From Labilithrix sp. (GTDB lineage: Bacteria; Myxococcota_A; Polyangia; Polyangiales; Polyangiaceae): 54,688 bases of DNA. Within the stretch, counting starts at the first letter, position 1, and every line of letters begins with the position of its first letter. The stretch covers positions 1 to 54,688 of the forward strand of contig JAHBWA010000053.1 in the NCBI GenBank assembly GCA_019637195.1, read 5' to 3'. The translations under genes and the position numbers were made by a program. The notes below the pieces were generated by a model that was given only the letters and a program-made list of their open reading frames with translations, ran no database searches and was not told the origin of the DNA. Below, piece after piece: positions 7,615 through 15,221 of the stretch.

Positions 7615-8727
7615 CTACTTCTTGTCGGCCGGGGCCGGAGCCGCCGCCGGCTTCGCGGCCGCCGCCGGCGCCGCCTTGGCGGCGACCTTCGTGAACTTGA
7701 GCGTCATCCGGTCGCTCTCGCCGATCGCGGCGAGCTTCTCGCGATCCTTGTCGCCGCCCTTGAGGGACGGCGGCAGCGCCCACACGCCGTCGGCGTAGTC
7801 CTTCGTGTCCTTCGGGTTCGCGTTGATCTCGGACTTGCCGGCGAGCTTGAAGCCCGCGGCCTCGACGCGCTCGATGACCCACTTCTCCGGGAGGTAGCCC
7901 TTCTTCGAGGTGTCCTCGGGCTTCGCGTCCGCGTTGGCGCGGTGCTGCTCGATGCCGAGGACGCCGTTCGGCTTGAGGCTCGCGTGGATCGCGGCGAGCC
8001 ACTCGTCGAGCTTGCCGGCGTTGACCATCCCGTGGAGGCTGCGCATGACGATCGCCATGTCGAGCTGGCCGTCCTTGCCGGCGAGCTTCGGCGCCTTGGC
8101 GTCGACCGTCACGGTCTCGACCTTGCCGAAGAGCTCGGGCGAGCTCTCGAGCATGAGCTTCACGCGCTCCGCGTAGAACGTGCTGCGCTCCTCGACGGGG
8201 CCGTTCGGATCGCCGTTGGTGACCACGAGCTTGCCCTTCTTCGCGAGCGCGGGCGCGAGGAGCTCCGTGTACCAGCCCTCGCCCGGGCCATACTCGAGCA
8301 CCGTCATCGTCGGCTTGAGGCCGAAGAACTCGAGCGTCTCGACCGGGTGACGGAACTTGTCGCGATCGGCGTTGCCGGGCCTGCGCGCCTTGCTCGCCGC
8401 CGCCGCCTTGACGGCGTCCTTGCCCGTGCCGAAGGCCTTGTCGGAGAGCGCCTGCGCCTCCTTCTTCAACTCCGGAGTCCAGCGCGCGATCGCGGCCTCG
8501 TGATCGGCCTTCATCTTCGCGCGCTCCTTCTCGAGCTCCGCGAGGGCCTCCGCCTTCTTCTTCTCCTCGGGCGTCGGCTCGGCCTTCGCTTCCGCGGGCG
8601 CGGGCGCGGCCACGGGCGGGGCGGCCGTCTCGGGGGCGGGCGCCGGGCTCTCGGCCGGCGGGCTCCCGCCACAGGCGAGGACGACGAGCGAGAGGAGAGG
8701 AGCGGAGAGGAAGTTGAGTCGCTTCAT
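7615..8727 (-). CDS. Lipoprotein carrying a class I methyltransferase fold (COG4798-like)
   Basis: 370 residues. A signal peptide ends at SLVVLACGG (Cys at about 19), then comes an Ala/Pro/Glu linker with a Lys/Glu coiled segment to about residue 85. The rest is a Rossmann methyltransferase: TMTVLEYGPGEGWYTELLAPAL is motif I, and LVVTNGDPNG, QLDMAIVMRSLHG and LKPNGVLGIEQHRA follow. HRANADAK and YLPEKWVIERVEAAGFKL match the exported predicted-methyltransferase family. A lipid-anchored periplasmic enzyme would lack an obvious SAM supply, so true methylation is uncertain. It ends in an Ala/Pro/Lys tail. Another lipoprotein gene lies 114 bp downstream. Confidence 0.78.
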   Translation of the reverse strand: MKRLNFLSAPLLSLVVLACGGSPPAESPAPAPETAAPPVAAPAPAEAKAEPTPEEKKKAEALAELEKERAKMKADHEAAIARWTPELKKEAQALSDKAFGTGKDAVKAAAASKARRPGNADRDKFRHPVETLEFFGLKPTMTVLEYGPGEGWYTELLAPALAKKGKLVVTNGDPNGPVEERSTFYAERVKLMLESSPELFGKVETVTVDAKAPKLAGKDGQLDMAIVMRSLHGMVNAGKLDEWLAAIHASLKPNGVLGIEQHRANADAKPEDTSKKGYLPEKWVIERVEAAGFKLAGKSEINANPKDTKDYADGVWALPPSLKGGDKDREKLAAIGESDRMTLKFTKVAAKAAPAAAAKPAAAPAPADKK

Positions 8728-8885
8728 GGGGCCTAGTTACTGCTCCTCGGGAGCGACCTCCAAGGTTTGTCGTGCCGGACGACCTCGGATCCACCCAGGT
8801 GGTGAGAATCCGCTCCAAATGGAGTCGTAACCAGCTGAATTTGCTACAGCTGCGACAGGCATGATTTGTGGTTACTGGTCCGACC

Positions 8886-9650
8886 ATGTGGGCGCATATC
8901 ACCCCCAACCGCGCCGGGATCGCGCTGGCGGCCGCTCTCGTCGCCGCGGGCTGCGCGGCGCCGGCCTCGCTCGACGACGACGCCTCGGCCTCCGAGAGCG
9001 CCGTCATCGGCGAGCAGCAGGACGGCCCGCCGACGGATCTGCCCGAGGTCGTCCAGATCCTCGTCGACAACCGCGCCCAGGACTACTGCACCGGCGTCCT
9101 CGTCTCGCCGACGCGCGTGCTCACCGCGGCGCACTGCATGGGAGGAGCGACGTTCCTCGTGCGCGCGCCGCACGCGCCGGGCGCCGACGGACGACCGCAG
9201 GAGAGCAAGGCACGGAAGGCCGGCTCGGTGACGAGCTCGCGCAGCTACATCAACGAGGTCTGGAAGGAAGACGCCGCGACGCTCGATCTCGAGACGCCGA
9301 TCCGCCTCGAGACCTACGCGACGGTCGAGGACGTCGGCGAGCTCGACGACGCGACGACCCTCCGCGCGGTCGCGGTCGGGCGCAGCGCCGAGAACCGCAA
9401 CGCGCCGCTCGTGAAGAGCAAGGAGCTCGCGGTGAAGAGCGGCTCGCCGCTCGGCTACACGACGGGGCTCGTCAGTCAGTACTACTCGTCGGGCGGCGAC
9501 TCGGGCGGTCCGCTCTTCCTCGTCGATGACGAGACCGGCAAGCCCACACACGTCGTCATCGGCGTCGAGCGCCAGCCCGATCCGCCGCGCGAGTTCTTCA
9601 CGCGGATCACGCCGGCGGTGAAGCGGCTCGTCGAAGCGCCGCCACGCTAG
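8886..9650 (+). CDS. Trypsin-like serine protease lipoprotein (S1 family)
   Basis: 254 residues from the ATG at 8886 (MWAHITPNRAG); a GTG at 8868 in frame adds only six residues. A lipobox (LVAAGCAAP) follows the hydrophobic segment. The protease domain starts near VIGEQQDG. VLTAAHCMGG contains the catalytic His, EDAATLDLETPI fits the catalytic Asp strand, and SSGGDSGGPLFLV contains the catalytic Ser. Paired cysteines are fewer than in typical trypsins. The S1 specificity pocket cannot be assigned. The protein is probably attached to the envelope. The gene is convergent with the 9676-10857 gene, with only 25 bp between stops. Confidence 0.88.
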   Translation: MWAHITPNRAGIALAAALVAAGCAAPASLDDDASASESAVIGEQQDGPPTDLPEVVQILVDNRAQDYCTGVLVSPTRVLTAAHCMGGATFLVRAPHAPGADGRPQESKARKAGSVTSSRSYINEVWKEDAATLDLETPIRLETYATVEDVGELDDATTLRAVAVGRSAENRNAPLVKSKELAVKSGSPLGYTTGLVSQYYSSGGDSGGPLFLVDDETGKPTHVVIGVERQPDPPREFFTRITPAVKRLVEAPPR

Positions 9651-9675
9651 CGAGGCTACGCGCGACGGCCCCGCG

Positions 9676-10857
9676 TCACGGACACGTGTCCTGGAAGCCC
9701 GGGCAGTCGCCCGGCTCCTGGACCAGCTCGCGGACCTTGCCGAGCTTCGCGGGGCTGCCACGGAACGCGATCGCCTCGCTCAGCGCCGCGCAGGGGGCGC
9801 CGGTTCGATCTTCGGCCGGGTCGCCCGCGAGATCGACCGACGCGCAGACGCTCCGCTTGAAGTACCCGTAGGTCTCGGCGTTCTTGCAGAGCGACGAGCC
9901 CGTGAGCGGCTCGCGGATCGCCGCCGAGCCGGCGAGGATGTCGTCGGCCCGCCAGCGCCCGGCGAGCTCGCCCGCGATCCGGTAGCCGCCGCCCTCCCGG
10001 GTGACGCGCGCGGTGAGCACCGCGCCGACGAACGGGAGGACGAGACGGCCGGGTCCGACGCTGACCGTGAACGGGAGCTGCTCGAAGCGCGCGACGAGCA
10101 CGCCGTCGCGCGCGTACGCGGCGACGTCGCTCGCGAGCCCGATGCAGCCGACCACGTCGCAGTCCTGTCCGACGAGCGAGCCCCCGGCGACGATGGACGC
10201 CGGATCGATGTCCCAGACGTCGGTCCCGTCGAAGCGCGGCGCGCCGCCGTCCTCGCCCGCCTGCTGGATCCCGACGGACATCCGGAGGCTGACGACCACG
10301 TCCGGATCGTTCGGCTCGCCGTTCCACTTCTGAACCGAGAGGATGACGCCGTAGACCCCCTGCCGGATCCGCTCCGTGAGGAACGTCGGCTCGAGCGCGG
10401 GGAGCAGGACCGCGAGCGTCCCGAGGAGCGGTCCGGAGACGTTGTCGCGCCCGTCCGGCCCGTCGCAGATCGGCGCGGCGTCGGGGGGAGCGACGCACGA
10501 CGGCGGCTCGAGGCAGCTGCACGTGCGATCGAGATCGATGCTCGCGGGCTTCGAGAGCCCGGCGTCGAAATCCCCGGTGTCGATCCGGAGCGCGTCCACG
10601 GCGAAGACGAGGTCCGCGACGGACGGCCCGTCGCCGCCCTCGGGGCGCTCCGGCGGACCGGCGTGGAGGCACACGTCGGCGTCGACGGCGGCGGCCTCGT
10701 CGCGCGCCCCGGCGTCCGCGCCGCCGCGGGTGAGGTCCGCGAGGTTGCCCGGACCGCACGCCATCGCCAAGAGGAGCGCGAGGACCGGGCCGCCGAGCAA
10801 GCCGAGCGTGACTCGGGCGCGCCGGGACGCGTTGCGGTTCGCGCGGCGAGCGTCCAT
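9676..10857 (-). CDS. Putative lipoprotein, unrecognised, cysteine-containing
   Basis: 393 residues from the ATG at 10857 (MDARRANRNAS); an upstream start at 10878 would overlap the preceding gene. A basic N-terminus and a hydrophobic run end at LLLAMACGPGN, a lipobox. The body is rich in acidic and Gly residues, with a run of paired cysteines (RTCSCLEPPSCV) and predicted beta strands such as GRLVLPFVGAVLTARVTREG. It resembles the lineage-specific exported proteins common in myxobacteria, and I recognise no domain. It is 14 bp downstream of the 10872-11741 gene, so the two are probably one transcription unit. Confidence 0.75.
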   Translation of the reverse strand: MDARRANRNASRRARVTLGLLGGPVLALLLAMACGPGNLADLTRGGADAGARDEAAAVDADVCLHAGPPERPEGGDGPSVADLVFAVDALRIDTGDFDAGLSKPASIDLDRTCSCLEPPSCVAPPDAAPICDGPDGRDNVSGPLLGTLAVLLPALEPTFLTERIRQGVYGVILSVQKWNGEPNDPDVVVSLRMSVGIQQAGEDGGAPRFDGTDVWDIDPASIVAGGSLVGQDCDVVGCIGLASDVAAYARDGVLVARFEQLPFTVSVGPGRLVLPFVGAVLTARVTREGGGYRIAGELAGRWRADDILAGSAAIREPLTGSSLCKNAETYGYFKRSVCASVDLAGDPAEDRTGAPCAALSEAIAFRGSPAKLGKVRELVQEPGDCPGFQDTCP

Positions 10858-10871
10858 CGAGCGCACGGACT

Positions 10872-11741
10872 CTACCACGACCAGCGCGTCAGGCTCGCCG
10901 AGCGCTTGTTCGATCTCGGCTCGAGCACGAACCAGGAGGCGACGGCGAGGACCACCGCGCCGACGCCGACGCCGAGCGCGACGTTCGCCGTGACCAGCGT
11001 GGACGACAGATCGGCGCGCTCCGCCTGCGTGCAGTCCGGAGCGCAGCGCGCGCGCATGTCGTCGACCTCCGCGTCGAAGGACAAGCGCGACGCGCCCGCG
11101 ACGACGAACGCCGCCACACCGAGCGCGGCGAGCCCCGCGGGGACGACGTACCCGACGATCGGCCTCGTGGCGGCATCCGCGCCGGGCGCGGGCAGCGCCG
11201 CGGGCGGGGCGGAGGGCGCCGGCAGCGCGGACGGCGACGCCTGCGCGAACGAAGCGCGCACGACGCGGTTCTTCTCGCCCTCGCGGAGGACGACGTGCAC
11301 GGTGATGGAGCTCTCGCCGGCGCGCTCGAAGACGAAATCATAGGCCCCCGGATCGAGCTCGATCGCGCGCCCGTCGAGCTCGCCGGCGACGCGCTCCGCG
11401 CCGACCCGCACGGTCGCGTCGACGACGTCGCGCCCCTCGCCGTCGTCGGCCGCGAGGACGATCGTCGGCACCGCGGCCTCGACCGATCGCAGGACGCCGG
11501 CGCAGTCGGCGCGCAGGACCGCCGGACAGCTCTCCTGCGTGCAGACGAGCAGCTCCGTCTGCGCGCGTCGCAGCTGCCGATCGCTCCGGGCGCGCTGCCC
11601 CGCGTCGAACGACGCGATGCACGCCTTCGTGTCGGGCCTCGCGACCGCCGCAGGCGGCGCGCCGAGCGCCGGCGACGCGACGACGAGCCACGACGCGGCG
11701 AGGCCGAACGCGGCGAGCACCGCGCGCGCGGCGACGCTCAT
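10872..11741 (-). CDS. Exported protein with PEGA-like strand region and C-terminal membrane helices
   Basis: 289 residues. There is an N-terminal signal peptide (AASWLVVASPALGA). A short Cys-containing helical segment follows (ACIASFDAGQRARSDRQLRR, then LLVCTQESCP), then a beta region with GAYDFVFERAGESSITVHVV, which is like PEGA/carboxypeptidase-regulatory sandwiches. An Ala/Pro linker precedes two hydrophobic helices (GYVVPAGLAALGVAAFVVAG and LVTANVALGVGVGAVVLAVASWF). This layout often occurs beside Ser/Thr kinases in myxobacteria, and a kinase gene lies directly upstream. Function unknown. The region between the two genes is made of 23-bp tandem repeats. Confidence 0.72.
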   Translation of the reverse strand: MSVAARAVLAAFGLAASWLVVASPALGAPPAAVARPDTKACIASFDAGQRARSDRQLRRAQTELLVCTQESCPAVLRADCAGVLRSVEAAVPTIVLAADDGEGRDVVDATVRVGAERVAGELDGRAIELDPGAYDFVFERAGESSITVHVVLREGEKNRVVRASFAQASPSALPAPSAPPAALPAPGADAATRPIVGYVVPAGLAALGVAAFVVAGASRLSFDAEVDDMRARCAPDCTQAERADLSSTLVTANVALGVGVGAVVLAVASWFVLEPRSNKRSASLTRWSW

Positions 11742-11746
11742 CGGAG

Positions 11747-11835
11747 GCGCTCCGCCGGACTCACCGGTCGCGCTCCGCCGGACTCACCGGTCGCGCTCCG
11801 CCGGACTCACGGTCGCGCTGCGCCGCGCTCACCGG
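11747..11835. repeat. 23-bp tandem repeat, about four copies
   Basis: The unit GCGCTCCGCCGGACTCACCGGTC occurs exactly at 11747-11769 and 11770-11792. A 22-bp copy missing one C lies at 11793-11814, and a diverged copy at 11815-11835. The array fills the gap between the exported-protein start at 11741 and reaches into the last codons of the kinase gene (stop at 11829). Confidence 0.85.
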
Positions 11836-13319
11836 AGGCACTCCGCCTTGTAGTGCCGGTGGCCTTCGCGATCGGTCGTGTACGGCAGCGTGCAGTCGGG
11901 CCGCGTCGCGCTCGCGGCGGCGCCGCCCTTGCTCGCAGACTTCTTCTGCGACGTCGCCGCGATCGACCTCGGAGCTTCGCCGGCGTCCGGCGCCGGCGCG
12001 GCGAGCGCCGTCTCGTCGACGACGGCCGCGGGGGCCGTGACCGCGGAGGCCGGCGGCGCGGCGGACGCCGAGGCCAGCGCGCTCGCGGCGGAGTGGACGT
12101 CGCCCTCGGTCGCGCTCGCTCGGCCCCGAGAGACGAAGCGGATCGTCGAGATCAGAAAGACGATCGACAAGAGCGCCATCCCCGCGAGGATCGGCAAGAG
12201 CACCGGGACGAACGGCCGCCGCGCCTGCTCGGGCATCACCACGGTGTACGGCGACGACGTCGGGAGGTCGCGCGTCATCGTCGCCCGGGTCACCGTCGCG
12301 CGCGTGAGCACGTCGAGCACCGCCTTCGCCTCGGGCTCGAGCGACGCGCTCTCGAGCTCGGGCGTCGATTGGCGCAAATACGAGGCGCGCAGCGCGAGCT
12401 CGGCGGGAGCGAGCTCGCGCACGAGGCGTCCGACCTCCTCGCGCGCCGCGGCGGGCGTGACCGCGGCGACCTGCTTGGCCATCTCCGCCGCCGTCGCGAA
12501 GCGCGCGCCGGGATCCTGCGAGAGGGCGCGCGCCACGAGCGCGTCGAGCCCCTCCGGCAAGCGCTCCCCACGCGCGAGGCTCGCCGCGACGGTCATGCCG
12601 CGCGTCACGAGGAGGACGAGCGCCGCGTCCGTAGGTGCGTTGAAGAGGCGATCCCCGGCGAGCGCCTCCCAGAGCACCACGCCCGCCGCGTAGATGTCGG
12701 TCCGGCGGTCGACGCCCTCACCGAACATCTGCTCGGGCGCCATGTAGCCGACCTTGCCGCGGATCTCGCCGGTCTGCGTCTGGTAGCTGCGCCCCGTCGC
12801 CTTCGCGACGCCGAAGTCCACGACGCGCGCGATCCCGTCGACGCCGACGAGGACGTTCTGCGGAGAGACATCGCGATGCACGACCCCGAGCGGCTGGCCG
12901 TGCTCGTCGACGAGCTCGTGTGCGGCGTGGAGCCCGTCGAGGAGGTCGCGGGCGATCGCCGCGACGACCTGGACGGGCAGCTTCACGCCGCGCTCCTTCG
13001 CCGCGCGGAGGAGCACGGAGAGCGAGACCCCCTCGACGTACTCCATGACGATGAGGAGCTTCGACTCCGACTGGACGATGTCGAGCGTCGGCACGACGTT
13101 CGGGTGCCGGATCCGCGCCGTCAGGTGCGCCTCGTCGACGAACATCGCGCGGAAGCTCGGATCCTTCGCGAGCTGCGGGTGCATGCTCTTGATCGCGACG
13201 GTCCGAGAGAACCCGAGCGCGCCGCGCTGGCGGCCGAAGTACACCGTGGCCATGCCGCCGGTCGCGAGCTCGCCGAGGAGCTCATAGCGCTCGACAGATG
13301 TGTTGCCGCCACCGATCAC
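11829..13319 (-). CDS. Membrane-anchored Ser/Thr protein kinase (kinase A)
   Basis: 496 residues from a GTG at 13319; the frame is open far upstream, but only this start follows a -10 element and begins right at the kinase domain. Key residues are the Gly-rich loop ELATGGMATVYFG (18-29), Lys44 in VAIK, Glu63 in the C helix, the catalytic HRDVSPQN (148-155), DFG 168-170 and APE 194-196. These make an active kinase likely. After the kinase domain come a helical segment, one transmembrane helix (PVLLPILAGMALLSIVFLIS), an Ala/Ser linker and a short C-terminal motif DCTLPYTTDREGHRHYKAEC. Kinase B is divergent, and the 225-bp gap can hold promoters for both. Confidence 0.93.
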   Translation of the reverse strand: MIGGGNTSVERYELLGELATGGMATVYFGRQRGALGFSRTVAIKSMHPQLAKDPSFRAMFVDEAHLTARIRHPNVVPTLDIVQSESKLLIVMEYVEGVSLSVLLRAAKERGVKLPVQVVAAIARDLLDGLHAAHELVDEHGQPLGVVHRDVSPQNVLVGVDGIARVVDFGVAKATGRSYQTQTGEIRGKVGYMAPEQMFGEGVDRRTDIYAAGVVLWEALAGDRLFNAPTDAALVLLVTRGMTVAASLARGERLPEGLDALVARALSQDPGARFATAAEMAKQVAAVTPAAAREEVGRLVRELAPAELALRASYLRQSTPELESASLEPEAKAVLDVLTRATVTRATMTRDLPTSSPYTVVMPEQARRPFVPVLLPILAGMALLSIVFLISTIRFVSRGRASATEGDVHSAASALASASAAPPASAVTAPAAVVDETALAAPAPDAGEAPRSIAATSQKKSASKGGAAASATRPDCTLPYTTDREGHRHYKAECLR

Positions 13320-13328
13320 GTGCCCGGA

Positions 13329-13357
13329 ATCATACGCGAAAGCGACGCCTGCGTCAG
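13329..13357 (-). promoter_or_regulatory. Probable sigma-70-type promoter of kinase A
   Basis: On the minus strand CTGACG (13352-13357) and TATGAT (13329-13334) are separated by 17 bp. The predicted transcription start, about 7 nt downstream, falls within a few bases of the GTG at 13319, so the message would be leaderless or nearly so. No ribosome binding site is visible. Confidence 0.5.
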
Positions 13358-13397
13358 CGCGACGAGAACCGCCGAGGGCCCCGCGCCCCCGCCGCGC

Positions 13398-13450
13398 CGC
13401 GATTTCAGAATCGCGAGGTGAGCCGACGTGCCCGGCGCTACCACCTCGCG
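13398..13450. promoter_or_regulatory. Overlapping inverted repeats between the divergent kinase genes
   Basis: CGCGATT (13398-13404) pairs with AATCGCG (13409-13415) around TCAG. CGCGAGGTG (13412-13420) pairs with CACCTCGCG (13442-13450) around a 21-bp spacer. They lie in the non-coding region between the two kinase starts and could be an operator shared by both genes. The functional role is inferred. Confidence 0.4.
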
Positions 13451-13528
13451 TGGGGCGACCGGCCGCCGAGAGCCTTCCGTCACCCACTTTTCGCCTGGTG
13501 TTGGACGCACCGCGTTGCGGAAGTCTTC

Positions 13529-13534
13529 TATACT
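13529..13534 (+). promoter_or_regulatory. -10 element (TATACT) of kinase B
   Basis: TATACT matches five of six consensus bases and lies 10 nt before the GTG at 13545. No good -35 is present at 16-18 bp; TTGGAC at 13501-13506 is 22 bp away. Position and quality argue for a start codon at 13545 and a near-leaderless transcript. Confidence 0.45.
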
Positions 13535-13544
13535 GCGCGAGCTG

Positions 13545-15170
13545 GTGCACGGTCTGTCCGACGACTTCGATCTGCGGCCGGGCCGGATCCTCGGGCCCTA
13601 CGAGCTGCTCGTGCCCGTCGGCTCCGGTGGGATGGCGCGTGTCTGGGCAGCCCGACATCGCGGCGCGGGCGCCGTCTTCGCGCTGAAGATGCTGATGCCC
13701 CACCTCGCAGAGAACGCCGCCTTCCGCGAGATGTTCTTCGACGAGGCGCGGATCGCCTCGCGCATCCGCCACGAGAACGTGGCGCGCACCTTCGAGCTCG
13801 TCGACCTCGACGGCATCCTCACGCTCGTCATGGAGTGGGTCGACGGCAGCTCGATGGTGCGCATGCTGCGCCCCGGCGCCGACGACCGCGACGACGCCCC
13901 GCGCGTCGCGCTCCCGGTGCGCCACGCGGTGAAGATCCTCGCGGAGACGTGCGCTGGCCTCCACGCGGCGCACGAGCTCGTCGGCGACGACGGCAGGCCG
14001 CTCGCGGTCGTCCACCGCGACGTGTCCCCTCACAACGTCCTGCTCACGCTCGACGGCCGCGTGAAGGTGACCGACTTCGGCGTCGCGAAGGCGATCGGCA
14101 AGAGCCACATGACGATCGCCGGACAGGTCAAAGGCAAGCTCGCGTACATGTCGCCCGAGCAGCTCATCGGCGGCGGCGTCGACCGGCGGAGCGACATCTT
14201 CGCGCTCGGCTCGGTCCTCTACGAGGCGACCACGGGCGAGCGGCCGTTCCAAGGCGAGCACGATCCGCAGGTCATGACCGCCATCGTCATGGGAAGCTTC
14301 GTCCCGCCGAGCGAGATCGTGCGCGGCTACCCGCAGGGGCTCGAAGCGATCCTCATGCGCGCGCTCGCCACCGAGCCCGGCGCCCGGTACGCGACGGCGC
14401 TCGCGCTCAAGCAGGCGCTCGAAGCGTGGCTCGCGACGAGCGGCCCTCCCGTCGGCGCTCCCCAGATCTCGGCGCTCCTCCACGAGCGCTGCGGACAGGA
14501 GCTCGGGGCGCGCATGAGCACGCTCTCGATCACGCAGCCGGCGCCGCCGCCCGCCCCCGCGTCGGGCCCGCACCTGCGCGTAGAGAGCGGCGGAGCCATG
14601 GAGATCGAGCGGCGGACGCCGACCCCACGCGCGGCGCGATCGACCGGCATAGGTGCGCTCGGCGCGTTCCTCGCGGTGCTCGTCGGCGTCGCGCTCGGCC
14701 TCGGCGTCTTGCTCTTCGTGCGGAACGCGCGACGCGAGCGGCGCGCGGCGGCGGAGCTGACGATGCAAGCCGCGTCCGCGTCCGCGTCCGCGACCACGGT
14801 CGCGCCGCCGCCCGCCGGCTCCACCGCGCCGCGCGTGGCCGACGGCGCTCCGGCGCTCGACGCCGCGGCGGACGATCCGCCCGCGCCCCCCAGCGTGGTG
14901 ACGCTCCTCGTCCCGGCGGGCGCGCACCTGTCGGTCGACGGGCGCGCGATGCCCGAAGGCGTCACGAGCGTGCCGCGCCCCGACGCCGGCGTCGTCACCG
15001 TGCTCGTCTCCGCGGAGGGACACGAGGACGCGCTCGTCGACGTGAAGCCGACCTCCGCAGCCGAGATCGACGTCGCGCTCACTCCGAAGCCGAAGCCGAA
15101 GCCCCGGAGCGGCGCGCCGAAGCCCGATCCCGACCCGACGGAGACGATGCCGCCGAACCCGTACGACTGA
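13545..15170 (+). CDS. Membrane-anchored Ser/Thr protein kinase (kinase B) with PEGA-like extracytoplasmic end
   Basis: 541 residues from the GTG at 13545. A longer frame opens at the GTG at 13428, but those 39 codons have poor third-position GC and contain the TATACT promoter element, so I reject that start. Kinase motifs are VGSGGMARVWAA (25-36), Lys48 in FALK, HRDVSPHN (157-164), DFG (177-179) and SPEQ. The C-terminal half has a linker, a transmembrane helix (GAFLAVLVGVALGLGVLLFV), an Ala/Ser spacer and a PEGA-like sandwich (GAHLSVDGRAMPEGVTSVPR). It ends in a Lys/Pro tail. Paralogous to the divergent kinase A. Confidence 0.92.
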   Translation: MHGLSDDFDLRPGRILGPYELLVPVGSGGMARVWAARHRGAGAVFALKMLMPHLAENAAFREMFFDEARIASRIRHENVARTFELVDLDGILTLVMEWVDGSSMVRMLRPGADDRDDAPRVALPVRHAVKILAETCAGLHAAHELVGDDGRPLAVVHRDVSPHNVLLTLDGRVKVTDFGVAKAIGKSHMTIAGQVKGKLAYMSPEQLIGGGVDRRSDIFALGSVLYEATTGERPFQGEHDPQVMTAIVMGSFVPPSEIVRGYPQGLEAILMRALATEPGARYATALALKQALEAWLATSGPPVGAPQISALLHERCGQELGARMSTLSITQPAPPPAPASGPHLRVESGGAMEIERRTPTPRAARSTGIGALGAFLAVLVGVALGLGVLLFVRNARRERRAAAELTMQAASASASATTVAPPPAGSTAPRVADGAPALDAAADDPPAPPSVVTLLVPAGAHLSVDGRAMPEGVTSVPRPDAGVVTVLVSAEGHEDALVDVKPTSAAEIDVALTPKPKPKPRSGAPKPDPDPTETMPPNPYD

Positions 15171-15221
15171 CGCGGACGCGCGCGCCGGCATCGCGTACGA
15201 TGCTCGTCGAAGGCTCCCGGC

